Part shown: piece after piece, positions 34,361 to 43,033 of the stretch | Numbering within the stretch: the stretch's first letter is position 1 | Layout of the letters: every line of letters starts with the position of its first letter | Assembly (NCBI RefSeq): GCF_000759025.1 | Contig: NZ_JPOS01000022.1 | Span: forward strand, 1-51,350 | Source: Phaeodactylibacter xiamenensis | GTDB lineage: Bacteria; Bacteroidota; Bacteroidia; Chitinophagales; Saprospiraceae | Reading direction: 5' to 3' | Length of the DNA stretch: 51,350 bases | Notes under the pieces: generated by a model | Database searches by the model: none | The model's input: the letters and a program-made list of their open reading frames with translations, nothing else | Told to the model about the DNA's origin: nothing | Program-made: the position numbers and the translations under genes

Positions 34361-34918
34361 TTATTTTTGAAGATGATGAAAATACAAGAGCAGGGCATTG
34401 ACGGTGTGCGGGTGCTCAAACTGCCCGCTGAAGAGCCGCCTTCGGACTTCCGCTTCCGGGATCCAGTGCAGGTATACATCTTCGCCCTCATCAAGCGTCG
34501 GGGGCTGTACGACCGTTACATCGTTGGCCAGCCAGTGAAAAATGTAGCTGTCCTGAAAGACCGGATTAGAGGGGATCTTACCCAGAAAGTGCCAGGACGA
34601 AGCCTTTGCACCGGCTTCCTCCAAAAGCTCTCTGCGGGCAGCCACCTCTTGTGATTCCCCTGCATCAACCATGCCTCCTGGGAGTTCCAGGGTGTACCGG
34701 CCAATGCCAAACCGGTATTGTTCCACAAACAGCAGGGCACCGTCGGAGGCGCGGCGGGCTACGACATTCGCCGCATCCGGAGATTCCAGCACCACCATGC
34801 GCTCTACCTTTTGGTTGCGCGGGTTGCGCATATGATCAAACCGGACATTGAAAATCTTCAACGCAGGGCCGGGCTCAGAGCGCAGCCGTTCCCAGTCGGG
34901 GCGGACTGTTGCCTTCAT
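34361..34918 (-). CDS. Nudix hydrolase, ADP-ribose pyrophosphatase-like
   Basis: 185 residues. A complete Nudix box lies at 82-104: Gly82, Glu88, Arg96-Glu97, Glu100-Glu101 and Gly103. The N-terminal 'ALKIFNVRFDHMRNPRNQKVERMVVLESPDAANVVA' and 'LLFVEQYRFGIGRYTLELPGG' fit the ADP-ribose/NDP-sugar pyrophosphatase subgroup (NudF-like), which removes toxic or signalling dinucleotides. It lies 11 bp after the coiled-coil gene and 7 bp before the HAD gene, so the three should be co-transcribed. Confidence 0.9.
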   Translation of the reverse strand: MKATVRPDWERLRSEPGPALKIFNVRFDHMRNPRNQKVERMVVLESPDAANVVARRASDGALLFVEQYRFGIGRYTLELPGGMVDAGESQEVAARRELLEEAGAKASSWHFLGKIPSNPVFQDSYIFHWLANDVTVVQPPTLDEGEDVYLHWIPEAEVRRRLFSGQFEHPHTVNALLLYFHHLQK

Positions 34919-34929
34919 GTAAGGGTAGC

Positions 34930-35910
34930 TTATTTATCGTCGTCATCCAGGATGGCATCGTCAATAATTTCGTCCCCATCTCCGTCGAGATCGTCGAAGC
35001 CTTTCACCTTGCCTGTGTTTGGTTTAGGCTTATAGTCCGGGTCTTTGCGGATGGTAACGTCTTTGCCGGCCGGGGTACCTTCATCGGCATAGTCGCCTGA
35101 GGCATAGCGCTCGGCCTTATCGAAGAAGCTGTCCATGCCACCGAGCGGGTCTTTTTTACGGTCCCGCTCCAGATTTTCAGCATTGGAGCGTTGGCCGCGT
35201 TCTTTCACCCGGCGTTCCAGTTCTTCATCCATGGCTTTGGCTTTTTCCGTCAGGTCATCCATGGATTCTTTTTCGGCTTCTTCGTTGGCTTTGTCCACGA
35301 GGTCCTCGAAGCGGTCCATGAAGCTGCTGCCTTTCTCTTTGGCCTTGTCCCAGAGTTTTTCGCCTTCTTCAAAGAGACGCTCGTTGATTTTATCGCTGGC
35401 ATCAATGACCCGCTTGCCTACCCGCTCTGAGACATCCGCTGCTTTACGCCCGGCCTCGCCTGCAGCTTTGGAAAACTCCTCACTGAATTCATCGAATTTG
35501 GTCCGCTGATCAGGGCCTTTTGCCGTGGATCGGGGTTCTTCTTTCGGGGGCGTGGTTTTACCGGTGAAGATATCTTCGAAGGATGGTTCTTCTTCAGCCG
35601 GGTTTTCCTCTTTTTTCTTGTCGTTCATATCGTCGTTTTTAAGGTCTTCGGGCTCTTTAGAGCTATTGAAGGCTTCGTTGACCAGCTCTTCAGCAAAGCC
35701 ACGGGCTTCTGCTGCTTTCTTTTTCACCTTAGGGCGGTATTCATCATCCAGTTCTTCCATGCGTTGTTTGGCTTTTTGGTAGTATTCTTTCGATTGTTCG
35801 CTGAGCTCCTCGCCCAGCTTTTTGCCTTGCTCCTCTGCCTTCCGGCCAGCAGAGCGGGCAACGGACTTTGCGCCGAACAGCAATTTCTTTAAATCATCTT
35901 TCAGGCTCAT
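34930..35910 (-). CDS. Highly charged coiled-coil protein of unknown function
   Basis: 326 residues from the ATG at 35910 (MSLKDDLKKLLFGAKSVARSAGRKAEEQ). An in-frame start at 36048 adds 46 unlikely residues and would overlap the upstream gene. There is no signal peptide or transmembrane helix. Long amphipathic helices with 11-residue-like periodicity ('EEFSKAAGEAGRKAADVSERVGKRV', 'EKLWDKAKEKGSSFMDRFEDLVDKANEEAEKE') recall LEA/apolipoprotein-like proteins. The tail is very acidic (GDGDEIIDDAILDDDDK). The composition suggests a soluble, partly disordered stress or surface-coating protein; this is inference. It heads the Nudix-HAD operon. Confidence 0.75.
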   Translation of the reverse strand: MSLKDDLKKLLFGAKSVARSAGRKAEEQGKKLGEELSEQSKEYYQKAKQRMEELDDEYRPKVKKKAAEARGFAEELVNEAFNSSKEPEDLKNDDMNDKKKEENPAEEEPSFEDIFTGKTTPPKEEPRSTAKGPDQRTKFDEFSEEFSKAAGEAGRKAADVSERVGKRVIDASDKINERLFEEGEKLWDKAKEKGSSFMDRFEDLVDKANEEAEKESMDDLTEKAKAMDEELERRVKERGQRSNAENLERDRKKDPLGGMDSFFDKAERYASGDYADEGTPAGKDVTIRKDPDYKPKPNTGKVKGFDDLDGDGDEIIDDAILDDDDK

Positions 35911-35986
35911 AGCATCATGCGTTTTGCAATTGGAATCAGAAAATAAGGAAATTCCGGCAGCTTGTAAAGCGGTAATAGACAAGTCG

Positions 35987-36715
35987 TTAAATTTCTTTGG
36001 CCTCTGCCTGGTTTTCGATATCCAGAAATTGCTCAATTTGCTGTTCAACGTACAAGCCTTCCTCGGGGTTTTTAAAGCCTTTCATGAGTTCGAGCCGTTT
36101 CCCGGAATGCAGCCGGGCGTGCAGGGCGTACCGCATGTTGGGGGCGCCGTTGGTGGTACTGGCCACGTATTCTTCCACATGAAGCTGTCGGATATCCTGA
36201 GCGTCGATCTCTTGGTTGCCCCGAAAGGGGACGGGCAGAGGTGTATGTTCAATGAATAATTTCCGGCGGGTGACTTGTATCAGCGTCTTGTTGATCAGGT
36301 TGGAAATCAGCACATATAGAAAGCCAGCCCCGACCAAAAGGTGCAGGCTTAAAAATAAAAGTACCTGAAGCTCCCCGCTCATGACGGCAAAAACAGCAAA
36401 TGGGATGACAAAAATATTCCAGACTACAGTAAACAGGGTGAGAAATCCATCTACCCGGTTGCGCCAGCTGATCTGAATATTCAACTCGCTCAGCAGGGCT
36501 TGTGCCTGAATACCGGGCGGCATTGGAATATCACCGCGGTCCTTCGCCTGCGGAGGAGCCGGGGCCGTATCCGGTTTTGGAGCAGGGGCAGGCGCGCGGT
36601 CTTCAAAACTAAACACCAAACCACAGTGGCTGCACTTAGCCAGCAGCATGTTAATATTGATCTGGTCGGGAGTGATGGCAGACCGGCATTCGGGGCAGGA
36701 CAGCTTTTCTTGCAT
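35987..36715 (-). CDS. Zinc-ribbon membrane protein of unknown function
   Basis: 242 residues from the ATG at 36715 (MQEKLSCPECRSAITP); the open frame continues upstream to 36985 but has no support. An N-terminal zinc ribbon (Cys7-x2-Cys10 ... Cys28-x2-Cys31) is followed by a Pro/Ala-rich linker (APAPAPKPDTAPAPP) and two membrane helices (~92-113 and ~117-140). A C-terminal cytoplasmic domain resembles bacterial PH-like folds ('VTRRKLFIEHTPLPVPF', 'LHARLHSGKRLELMKGF'). The function is unknown. It is 76 bp upstream of the coiled-coil gene and may share its operon. Confidence 0.75.
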   Translation of the reverse strand: MQEKLSCPECRSAITPDQININMLLAKCSHCGLVFSFEDRAPAPAPKPDTAPAPPQAKDRGDIPMPPGIQAQALLSELNIQISWRNRVDGFLTLFTVVWNIFVIPFAVFAVMSGELQVLLFLSLHLLVGAGFLYVLISNLINKTLIQVTRRKLFIEHTPLPVPFRGNQEIDAQDIRQLHVEEYVASTTNGAPNMRYALHARLHSGKRLELMKGFKNPEEGLYVEQQIEQFLDIENQAEAKEI

Positions 36716-36854
36716 AGGATTTTGCGAATGTATCACCGAAAGTAAAAAAAATTTAAACCTCAGGCAACGGATGGGCAACTTGCCGGGTCTAGAGGGTGTA
36801 CATACAATCCAATTGCCGGAAAATACCGGAGGTTTAGACAAATCTCTATACTGA

Positions 36855-37802
36855 ATGAGAAGGCTTTTTACATACTTTGGAATTGCGATGCTACTGACGG
36901 GGTGCGTGGAAGAGGTTGACCAATTCCAGCCCCTTGAGCTTACTTCCGGCAATATCAACCGCTTCTTTGAGGCGGTACAATCCAATCCTATACCGATTAG
37001 TTGGGACGCATCGCAAGAAAAACTTATAACATTGCCCGGCTACGGCCGGGTAATTGTTCCTCCCAACGCTTTTCTGTTCCCGGATGGGGCGGAAGTGTCG
37101 GGAACGGTTCAGGCAAAAGTGCTTGACCTTTACAGCAAAGAAGATTTACTGCGTAATAGAATTACCACCGCCAGTGCGGAGGGTATTGTTGAGTCTGCAG
37201 GAACAGTTTTTATCGAAGTGGAACAGGGCGGGCAGCAGCTTCGCCTGAAATCCGACAAGCTGATCCGGATTCAGATGGCTACGGCCCGGTACAATTCGCA
37301 AATGCGCCTGTTCACCGGCAAAGCCGCGGAAGATGGCACGATGGAATGGATGGAATACAGCCTGGGCGAAGCGCCGGTACGCTCTGTCGAACTGGAAGAC
37401 CCGTTCTCCGGGCAGCCTGTTCCCGGGTTTGAGTTTTCCAGCCCTGAACTGGGCTACCTCAAGTGTGGCACTTACCTGTCAGAAGAACAGGGCACAGCTG
37501 AGGTTTGTCTCAATCTGCCTTACAACTTCGATGCTAAGAATACGGTTGCTTTCATCGCTCTGCGCGATTATAATGGCTTAACAACCATCCCTTTTGAAGA
37601 GGAGAATGCGTTGCGCCCTGATTGTTGCCGCGACGGCCTGCCTGCGGGCGAGCCTGCCAAAATTATCGTGATCGCAGAAGGAGAGGAAGGCATGTACTTC
37701 CTGGAAGAAAAGACCGTCACTATTATGGAGAATCTGACCATTAGTATAACGCCCGAAGCGGCGTCCCTGTCCGATATCATGCTTGCCCTCGAGGGGCTGT
37801 AA
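36855..37802 (+). CDS. Lipoprotein of unknown function
   Basis: 315 residues with a lipobox LLTGC (Cys17) after MRRLFTYFGIAM. The mature protein contains 'VIVPPNAFLFPDGAEVSGTVQAKVLDLYSKEDLL' and 'AEGIVESAGTVFIEVEQGGQQLRLK', a pattern seen in several Bacteroidota surface lipoproteins that combine a propeptide-like beta domain with a carboxypeptidase-regulatory-like fold. Four cysteines lie in the C-terminal half (LKCGTYLS, EVCLNL, PDCCRDG). No catalytic motif is visible. It is transcribed alone and ended by the hairpin at 37861. I recognise no start-site signal; a promoter was not identified in the 139 bp upstream. Confidence 0.75.
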   Translation: MRRLFTYFGIAMLLTGCVEEVDQFQPLELTSGNINRFFEAVQSNPIPISWDASQEKLITLPGYGRVIVPPNAFLFPDGAEVSGTVQAKVLDLYSKEDLLRNRITTASAEGIVESAGTVFIEVEQGGQQLRLKSDKLIRIQMATARYNSQMRLFTGKAAEDGTMEWMEYSLGEAPVRSVELEDPFSGQPVPGFEFSSPELGYLKCGTYLSEEQGTAEVCLNLPYNFDAKNTVAFIALRDYNGLTTIPFEEENALRPDCCRDGLPAGEPAKIIVIAEGEEGMYFLEEKTVTIMENLTISITPEAASLSDIMLALEGL

Positions 37803-37860
37803 GCATGATATTCGGATAGTTTTAAATTCGAACACCACGTTTTCCTTCAAATATTGTAAT

Positions 37861-37895
37861 ACCGCCGGCATTGATTTTTTGCCGGCGGTTTTTTT
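37861..37895 (+). terminator. Terminator directly abutting the mmuM start codon
   Basis: A perfect 9-bp stem, arms 37861-37869 and 37881-37889, is followed by seven T residues ending at 37895. The ATG of the next gene begins at 37896. It terminates the lipoprotein transcript, or it attenuates entry into mmuM. Confidence 0.8.
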
Positions 37896-38819
37896 ATGAA
37901 ACGACTATTCAACCGATCATTACCTCTTTTACTGGATGGCGCCCTGGCTACGGAGCTGGAGCACCGGGGCGCAGACTTGTCCGGAGGCTTGTGGTCTGCC
38001 CGTATTTTGCAGGAGCAGCCTGAGCTTATCCGGTCTGTTCATCTGGATTATTTCCGGGCAGGGGCTGATGTGGCGATCACAGCGAGTTATCAGGCGGCAC
38101 GGGCGGGCTTTCTAAAGGCAGGCTATACCGAAAAACAGGCAAAGGAACTGGTGCAACGCAGTGTCGAACTGGCACAGGAGGCACGGGCGGCTTATCTTGA
38201 GGAGAGTGGTTTGCCGGAGGGCACTGCGCCGCTCATCGCGGGTTCCGTTGGCCCCTACGGCGCTTACCTGGCTGATGGATCGGAATACAGAGGGCATTAC
38301 GGTTTAACCGATGAGGCACTTCGGGATTTCCACCTTCCCCGCATAGAGTGGTTATTGGCAGCTGCTCCCGACCTGCTGGCTTTTGAAACCCTGCCCAGCC
38401 TTCAGGAAGCGGAAGTGCTGCTCAGGCTGCTCGAAACCTTTCCGGATGTGCAAGCCTGGTTTAGCTTTACCGCCAAGGATACCGCTCACATTAGCGAAGG
38501 GCAGCCCATATCGGCAGTAGGGCAACTTTTGGGCACGCATCCTCAGGTCGTAGCCCTGGGGTTTAATTGTATGCCGCCGCATCTGGGCACGGCGCTGTTA
38601 TCCAACTTAAAACCGCACGCCTCCAAGCTGCTGATCATTTATCCGAACAGTGGAGAGGGGTGGGATGCTGAACGGCAGTGCTGGCTACCTGCCTATCGGG
38701 TGCCACAAGGGTTTGGCGCTTTGCCGAAAGCCTGGCTGGCGGCTGGGGCAGGACTGATCGGCGGCTGTTGCCGTACCCGGCCTGAGGATATTCGGGCGTT
38801 GCGGGAGAAAATCTACTAG
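37896..38819 (+). CDS. mmuM: Homocysteine S-methyltransferase
   Basis: 307 residues, very similar throughout to E. coli MmuM: 'LLLDGALATELEHRGADL', 'GLWSARILQEQPELIRSVHLDYFRAGADVAITASYQA', 'AGSVGPYGAYLADGSEYRG' and 'YPNSGE'. Zinc-binding cysteines are Cys225 (GFNCMPP) and Cys291-Cys292 (GGCCRTRPEDI). The enzyme transfers a methyl group from S-methylmethionine or SAM to homocysteine, giving methionine, in the cytosol. No S-methylmethionine permease gene is adjacent. The start codon sits right against a terminator T-run, and the 3' end overlaps an XisI remnant on the other strand. Confidence 0.93.
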   Translation: MKRLFNRSLPLLLDGALATELEHRGADLSGGLWSARILQEQPELIRSVHLDYFRAGADVAITASYQAARAGFLKAGYTEKQAKELVQRSVELAQEARAAYLEESGLPEGTAPLIAGSVGPYGAYLADGSEYRGHYGLTDEALRDFHLPRIEWLLAAAPDLLAFETLPSLQEAEVLLRLLETFPDVQAWFSFTAKDTAHISEGQPISAVGQLLGTHPQVVALGFNCMPPHLGTALLSNLKPHASKLLIIYPNSGEGWDAERQCWLPAYRVPQGFGALPKAWLAAGAGLIGGCCRTRPEDIRALREKIY

Positions 38820-38995
38820 TAGCCGACGGCGAAACCAGTACCTGCACGGGCTACAGGAGGGTGAAAACCAATCACCATATCGGATTTTGGAATACCTTTG
38901 TCAAGTAGTTTTTGCGCGACTGCTATATCGTTACCGTCATTATGTATCCAGACTTTTCCCTGAGTAGTCACTTCAAGATGTAAGAAACAACCACC
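38816..38995 (-). pseudogene. XisI remnant (C-terminal half, in frame behind the acetyltransferase stop)
   Basis: Translating the minus strand from 38995 gives 59 codons and a TAG at 38816-38818. The product starts 'GGCFLHLEVTTQGKVWIHND' and continues 'IAVAQKLLDKGIPKSDMVIGF', 'HPPVARAGTGFAVGY'. This matches the C-terminal half of XisI, the fdxN-element excision controlling factor family (pattern 'GC..H....GK.WI..DG....A..L...GIP..D.V.GF..P......GFAV'). The N-terminal half and an initiation codon are absent. The segment begins directly after, and in the same frame as, the stop codon of the acetyltransferase gene, and its end overlaps the mmuM stop by 2-3 bp. No XisH partner is nearby. I read it as a decayed copy left by a rearrangement. 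Confidence 0.8.
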
Positions 38996-39577
38996 CTATA
39001 TCGGCTTAGTCCAGAATTGCAGCGTCTTCGCAGACTCCTCCGCTTCCCCTACTTCCTGCCAACTGATGAGGCAGTGCAGGTCTTCCGGCTGAAAACCCTG
39101 CGCCCGCCAGAGTGGGTCGAGCGGCTGATAGCCTTCGGGCCGCATCGGATGGTCATCGGGGCGGACCACCGCGCAGAAGGTCAGCATGGAAAAACCCTGC
39201 AAACGGGCGAAGGCTTCCCGCAGTTCAAGGAATTGTTTGCCATAGCCTTTGCCCCGGTATCCCGGTAGCAGCACCGACTCTCCGAAATAAAAGATTTTGG
39301 TGATATCCCATCCGGCTTCCAGAAAAGGGGCTTTGATGTTGTCGGTCTCTTCCACGAGGGGCAGCCCGGTACTTGCGCCGACCACGGTATCACCGTCCTT
39401 CACGACCACCATAAAGTTCTGCTGGGCCTGCAGGAAGGTGTCGACATAAGCCACTTCATAGGCCATATCGCCATCGTATAGATAGGGGTATTCGCGGAAG
39501 ACCTGAATGCGCAGGCGTGCCAGGTCTTCCACATAGCCCGATGCTTCTCCACCACTAAGTTGCAGGATGTCAGGCAT
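38996..39577 (-). CDS. GNAT-family N-acetyltransferase
   Basis: 193 residues. The acetyl-CoA-binding signature is 'ESVLLPGYRGKGYGKQFLELREAFAR' in two parts: the pyrophosphate-binding loop YRGKGYGK and the following helix. 'NFMVVVKDGDTVVGASTGLPL' forms the preceding strands. The substrate is unknown. The start lies 3 bp after the glgE stop, so it is the second gene of that operon. Its stop is followed in frame by an XisI fragment, and the C-terminal end (TLQFWTKPI) looks complete. Confidence 0.85.
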   Translation of the reverse strand: MPDILQLSGGEASGYVEDLARLRIQVFREYPYLYDGDMAYEVAYVDTFLQAQQNFMVVVKDGDTVVGASTGLPLVEETDNIKAPFLEAGWDITKIFYFGESVLLPGYRGKGYGKQFLELREAFARLQGFSMLTFCAVVRPDDHPMRPEGYQPLDPLWRAQGFQPEDLHCLISWQEVGEAEESAKTLQFWTKPI

Positions 39578-39580
39578 CGT

Positions 39581-41533
39581 TTACCGGCGGTTATTCAGTT
39601 CCACTTTAAAAATATGCCCAGGCAGCTGATCTGGGTTGAGCTCCACATAATTCCAGTCATTGAACCAATGGTAAATCTGGCCCGTCAGCAAGTCTGTTAC
39701 CCTCAGGTTGACAGTACCGGTAAGGCCGAGCAGTTGCTTGGGGACTTCCACAAAACCAGATTGGCGGTAGTCGGTATCGAAGTTTACTACGCACCAGATG
39801 ATATTATTTTTGTCCTCGGTGAGCTTTACATAGCTCATCAGCGACTCGTTGTCGGTGCGGGTGAAGTAAATATTCCAGGTATCCTGTAGGGCAGGCTGTT
39901 CCTTGCGTATATGGTTGACCTTAGTGATCAGCTCCGTAAGGCGGTTGCGGTGGTTCCAGTCGTAGTGGCGGGTTTCGTACTTTTCGGAATTCAGGTATTC
40001 TTCCTTGCCATTGGTATTGGGGCTGTGCTCCATGAATTCGTAGGAAGGCCCGTACATGCCATAGTTGGAAGACAGGGTGGCTGCCAGCATAAAGCGCTTC
40101 GCGAAGGTGGAAGGTCCGGCGTTCATTAGCTCATAAGCCAGGATATCCGGCGTGTTGGGCCAGAAGTTGGGACGGAAGTACTCCCGGGACTCGGTGCGGG
40201 TCAGTTCGGTCATGTACTCTTCCAGTTCACGGCGGGTATTGCGCCAGGTGAAGTAGGTGTACGAATGGTTAAAGCCTACTTTTGCCAACTCCGCCATGAC
40301 CTTAGGCCGGGTAAAGGCCTCAGCCAGGAAGATGGTGTCGGGGTATTGTTTTTGTACCTCCGCTATGCACCATTCCCAAAAACGGAACGGCTTGGTATGT
40401 GGGTTGTCCACCCGAAAAATACGGATGCCGGCTTCGCACCAGTGGAGGACCACGCTCTTGAGCTCTTCCCAGAGGTTTTTCCAGTCTTCGGTCTCAAAGT
40501 TGATCGGGACGATGTCCTGATACTTTTTGGGTGGATTTTCCGCGTAAGCGATCGTCCCGTCCGGGCGCCAGACGAACCACTCCGGATGTTCCTTGATATA
40601 GGGATGGTCGGGGGCGCACTGAAATGCAAGATCAAGCGCTACTTCGATGCCCATACCCCGGGCTTTTTCGATCAGTGCTTCGTAGTCTTCCTGCGTGCCC
40701 AGTTCGGGATGAATGGCCTTGTGACCGCCTTCGTCGCTACCGATGGCCCAGGGAGAGCCAGGCTCGCCGGGTTTGGCATTCGTACTGTTATTTTTGCCTT
40801 TGCGGTTAAGCTTTCCAATAGGATGTACCGGCGGCATGTAGAGCACATCGAAGCCCATTTCCTGAACACGGGGCAGCAGGCGTTCCACGTCCTTAAAGGT
40901 ACCGTGCCGACCAGGCTCCTGTGCAGTTGAGCGTGGAAACAGCTCGTACCAGGTGCTAAACATTTCCTTTTCCCAGCCCACCCGTACCCGGAGATTGTGG
41001 TCGTAGATGGTTTCGAACTGCTTAAAGGGTGTAGACTCAACGATTTGCTTGAAGCCCGGGCTAAGCACGAGCTGTACTGCCTCATCGTACTTTCCTTCCT
41101 CCTCCAGCTGATCCGCCACCTCCTTCAGGTCTTTGGCTTTAGGCTTCGGGTATTGAGCTGCAGCACGGCGGAGGAATCCCGCCCCTATTTTGAGCTCTAC
41201 CTTCATATCCTGACCTGCTTCCTGTTTTTTCAGGAAGCCATCATACCAGTGCAGAAGGTGGTCGATCCACCCGGCAACTTTGTAGTGGTATAGGCCCTTC
41301 TGTTCCACTTTGAAACTGGCGGTCCACACATCATTTATGCCTTCCTCCATAAAGACCTCAGTCCAGCGTTTCTGGCTCTCGTGGCGGTAGAGGAGCGAAG
41401 CGCGGATATGGTCATGCCCGTCACCAAAAATATCGGCGGTGACATCCACCCGTTCGCCCGGTACCCGCTTAATGAAATAGCTGCCGTGGTCTATTTCCGG
41501 CTGCACATTTTCGATAACAACTCGGTTTCTCAT
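39581..41533 (-). CDS. glgE: Alpha-1,4-glucan:maltose-1-phosphate maltosyltransferase
   Basis: 650 residues from the ATG at 41533; an in-frame extension to 41650 crosses the promoter and the opposite gene's upstream region. The N-terminal beta domain (1-115) is typical of GlgE (VVIENVQPEIDHGSYFIKR). The GH13_3 catalytic barrel holds the nucleophile Asp376 (IFRVDNPHTKP), acid/base Glu405 (FLAEAFTRP) and Asp463 (NFWPNTPDI), plus 'MPPVHPIG' and 'GSPWAIGS'. GlgE extends glucans with maltose units from maltose-1-phosphate, part of a trehalose/maltose route to glycogen. TreS-Pep2 and GlgB, expected partners, are not in the window. The acetyltransferase follows after 3 bp. Confidence 0.95.
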   Translation of the reverse strand: MRNRVVIENVQPEIDHGSYFIKRVPGERVDVTADIFGDGHDHIRASLLYRHESQKRWTEVFMEEGINDVWTASFKVEQKGLYHYKVAGWIDHLLHWYDGFLKKQEAGQDMKVELKIGAGFLRRAAAQYPKPKAKDLKEVADQLEEEGKYDEAVQLVLSPGFKQIVESTPFKQFETIYDHNLRVRVGWEKEMFSTWYELFPRSTAQEPGRHGTFKDVERLLPRVQEMGFDVLYMPPVHPIGKLNRKGKNNSTNAKPGEPGSPWAIGSDEGGHKAIHPELGTQEDYEALIEKARGMGIEVALDLAFQCAPDHPYIKEHPEWFVWRPDGTIAYAENPPKKYQDIVPINFETEDWKNLWEELKSVVLHWCEAGIRIFRVDNPHTKPFRFWEWCIAEVQKQYPDTIFLAEAFTRPKVMAELAKVGFNHSYTYFTWRNTRRELEEYMTELTRTESREYFRPNFWPNTPDILAYELMNAGPSTFAKRFMLAATLSSNYGMYGPSYEFMEHSPNTNGKEEYLNSEKYETRHYDWNHRNRLTELITKVNHIRKEQPALQDTWNIYFTRTDNESLMSYVKLTEDKNNIIWCVVNFDTDYRQSGFVEVPKQLLGLTGTVNLRVTDLLTGQIYHWFNDWNYVELNPDQLPGHIFKVELNNRR

Positions 41534-41574
41534 ATTCGTTTTTTCGCTTAAGAGAGGAAGGTTTTGTATGCAAA

Positions 41575-41582
41575 CAAAAGTA
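41575..41582 (-). promoter_or_regulatory. -7 box of the glgE promoter
   Basis: On the minus strand TACTTTTG fits TAnnTTTG. A T-rich stretch (TTTT, 41602-41605) lies at about the -33 distance. The glgE ATG is about 41 bp downstream. Confidence 0.5.
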
Positions 41583-41707
41583 GGGAGAATAATCGTAACT
41601 GAAAATTGAAAACCCGCCTTTCCGTTAAATGTAAACAGAAGGTTAATCAAGCCGCTAAAGCGTTAACAATCTGGTCACTGCCAGAATTAAGCTGTATCTT
41701 TCGAAGT

Positions 41708-43033
41708 ATGATCCATCCGCCCGATTTCAGGAATTTTTTGCCGGCAGCCCTTGTCGTTGCAGCCCTGCTTAGCCTTGGTATGGTTCAATTCCAATGGGTG
41801 AAGTCGGGCATTGTGGTGGAAAAGCAGTTGTTCGACCGGGAGTTGCGCCAATTGCTGGAGGAAACGGGGGCAGGCATTGCACAAACCCCTGATGTAGCGC
41901 AAGGTATTCTGGAGCTGCAGCGCATGAGGCGAAAAGGGCAGGTGGTTCCGGACTCGCTCCGGTACGGGCTCCGGCTGAAGCTTGAAGAACGGCTGCGGGC
42001 AGGCCTGGAAGCACAACAAAAGCGAATGCCCTTTTCCATTGCCTTATCGGAATCCATCTGGCATTATCCGCTCCTCGTTGGAGACCGGTTCGATTGGTCA
42101 GAGGCAGCAGCGTACCGCACTTATGCTTACCGGATTGAGGGTACGCTTGCAGAAGCTTGTGCCTGTCAGCTCTACCTCCATTTACAGCTGCGTGATTTTT
42201 TACCACATTTGTTGGAGCGCCTCTGGCTTCTACTGGCGCTGACGGTATTAGGAGTGGCGATGTTGCTCCTTGGATTTGTACTACTGGTGCGCAAAGTGCG
42301 GCGGGAACAGCGGTTGGTAGCGGTCAAAAACGACTTCATCAATACCTTGACGCACGAGCTGAAAACACCGGTATTTTCCAGTAGCTTATTACTAAAACTG
42401 GCAGAGCAGGCCTTAAGCGATAGTCAGCCGGAGCAGGTAAAAATGTACCTCGGACGGCTGTCCGCCGAAAACCAGCAGTTGAAAACCCAGATAGAGCAGG
42501 TGCTGGAACTGGCCAGCCTGGAGCAGCCGGTATATCAGCTGGAACGTCGGGCACTTGCAGTTGCTGAATGGCTGCATCAGACCTGTGCAGCCTTTGAGCC
42601 GAAAGTTAAGGCTGAAGGAGGAAGCCTGCAGTGGTCTTTTATTGGGCCCGATGGTTTTCTGACTGCTGATGCCGGCCATCTGTCTAATGCCTTGGCCAAC
42701 CTTCTTGACAATGCCCTGAAATACGGTGGGCAACCGCCGGTGATTCAGGTGGAAGCCATAAGTGGGCCAAAGGGGTTGACCCTGAAAGTCAAAGACAACG
42801 GCGATGGAGTGCCTGAAGCCAGGCAGGCCGATGTTTTTCAGAAATTTGTACGCCTGCATGCCGGTGCTATACAGGGTTTTGGGCTTGGGCTGAGCTATGT
42901 ACAGCAGGTAGCCAGATTGCACGATGGGCAGGCCGGGATGCACAACCATTCCGAAGGCGGGGCGGTCTTTTGGCTGTACCTGCCCGATTTCGAACCAGGA
43001 GAAACCTCTCCAAAACAACTACAGTATGGCTAA
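41708..43033 (+). CDS. Membrane sensor histidine kinase
   Basis: 441 residues from the ATG at 41708; the frame is open from a TTG at 41606 but adds a signal-less extension. Two membrane helices (9-30 and 172-194) flank a periplasmic domain of ~140 residues with 'LRQLLEETGAGIAQTPDVAQGILELQRMRR'. No HAMP domain is obvious. The H-box is 'NTLTHELKTPVFSSS' with His216. The ATPase domain has 'ALANLLDNALKYGG', 'VKDNGDGVP' and 'GFGLGLSYVQQVAR'. It overlaps its response regulator gene by 8 bp. This is the common Bacteroidota kinase paired with an OmpR-type regulator; the signal is unknown. Confidence 0.93.
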   Translation: MIHPPDFRNFLPAALVVAALLSLGMVQFQWVKSGIVVEKQLFDRELRQLLEETGAGIAQTPDVAQGILELQRMRRKGQVVPDSLRYGLRLKLEERLRAGLEAQQKRMPFSIALSESIWHYPLLVGDRFDWSEAAAYRTYAYRIEGTLAEACACQLYLHLQLRDFLPHLLERLWLLLALTVLGVAMLLLGFVLLVRKVRREQRLVAVKNDFINTLTHELKTPVFSSSLLLKLAEQALSDSQPEQVKMYLGRLSAENQQLKTQIEQVLELASLEQPVYQLERRALAVAEWLHQTCAAFEPKVKAEGGSLQWSFIGPDGFLTADAGHLSNALANLLDNALKYGGQPPVIQVEAISGPKGLTLKVKDNGDGVPEARQADVFQKFVRLHAGAIQGFGLGLSYVQQVARLHDGQAGMHNHSEGGAVFWLYLPDFEPGETSPKQLQYG

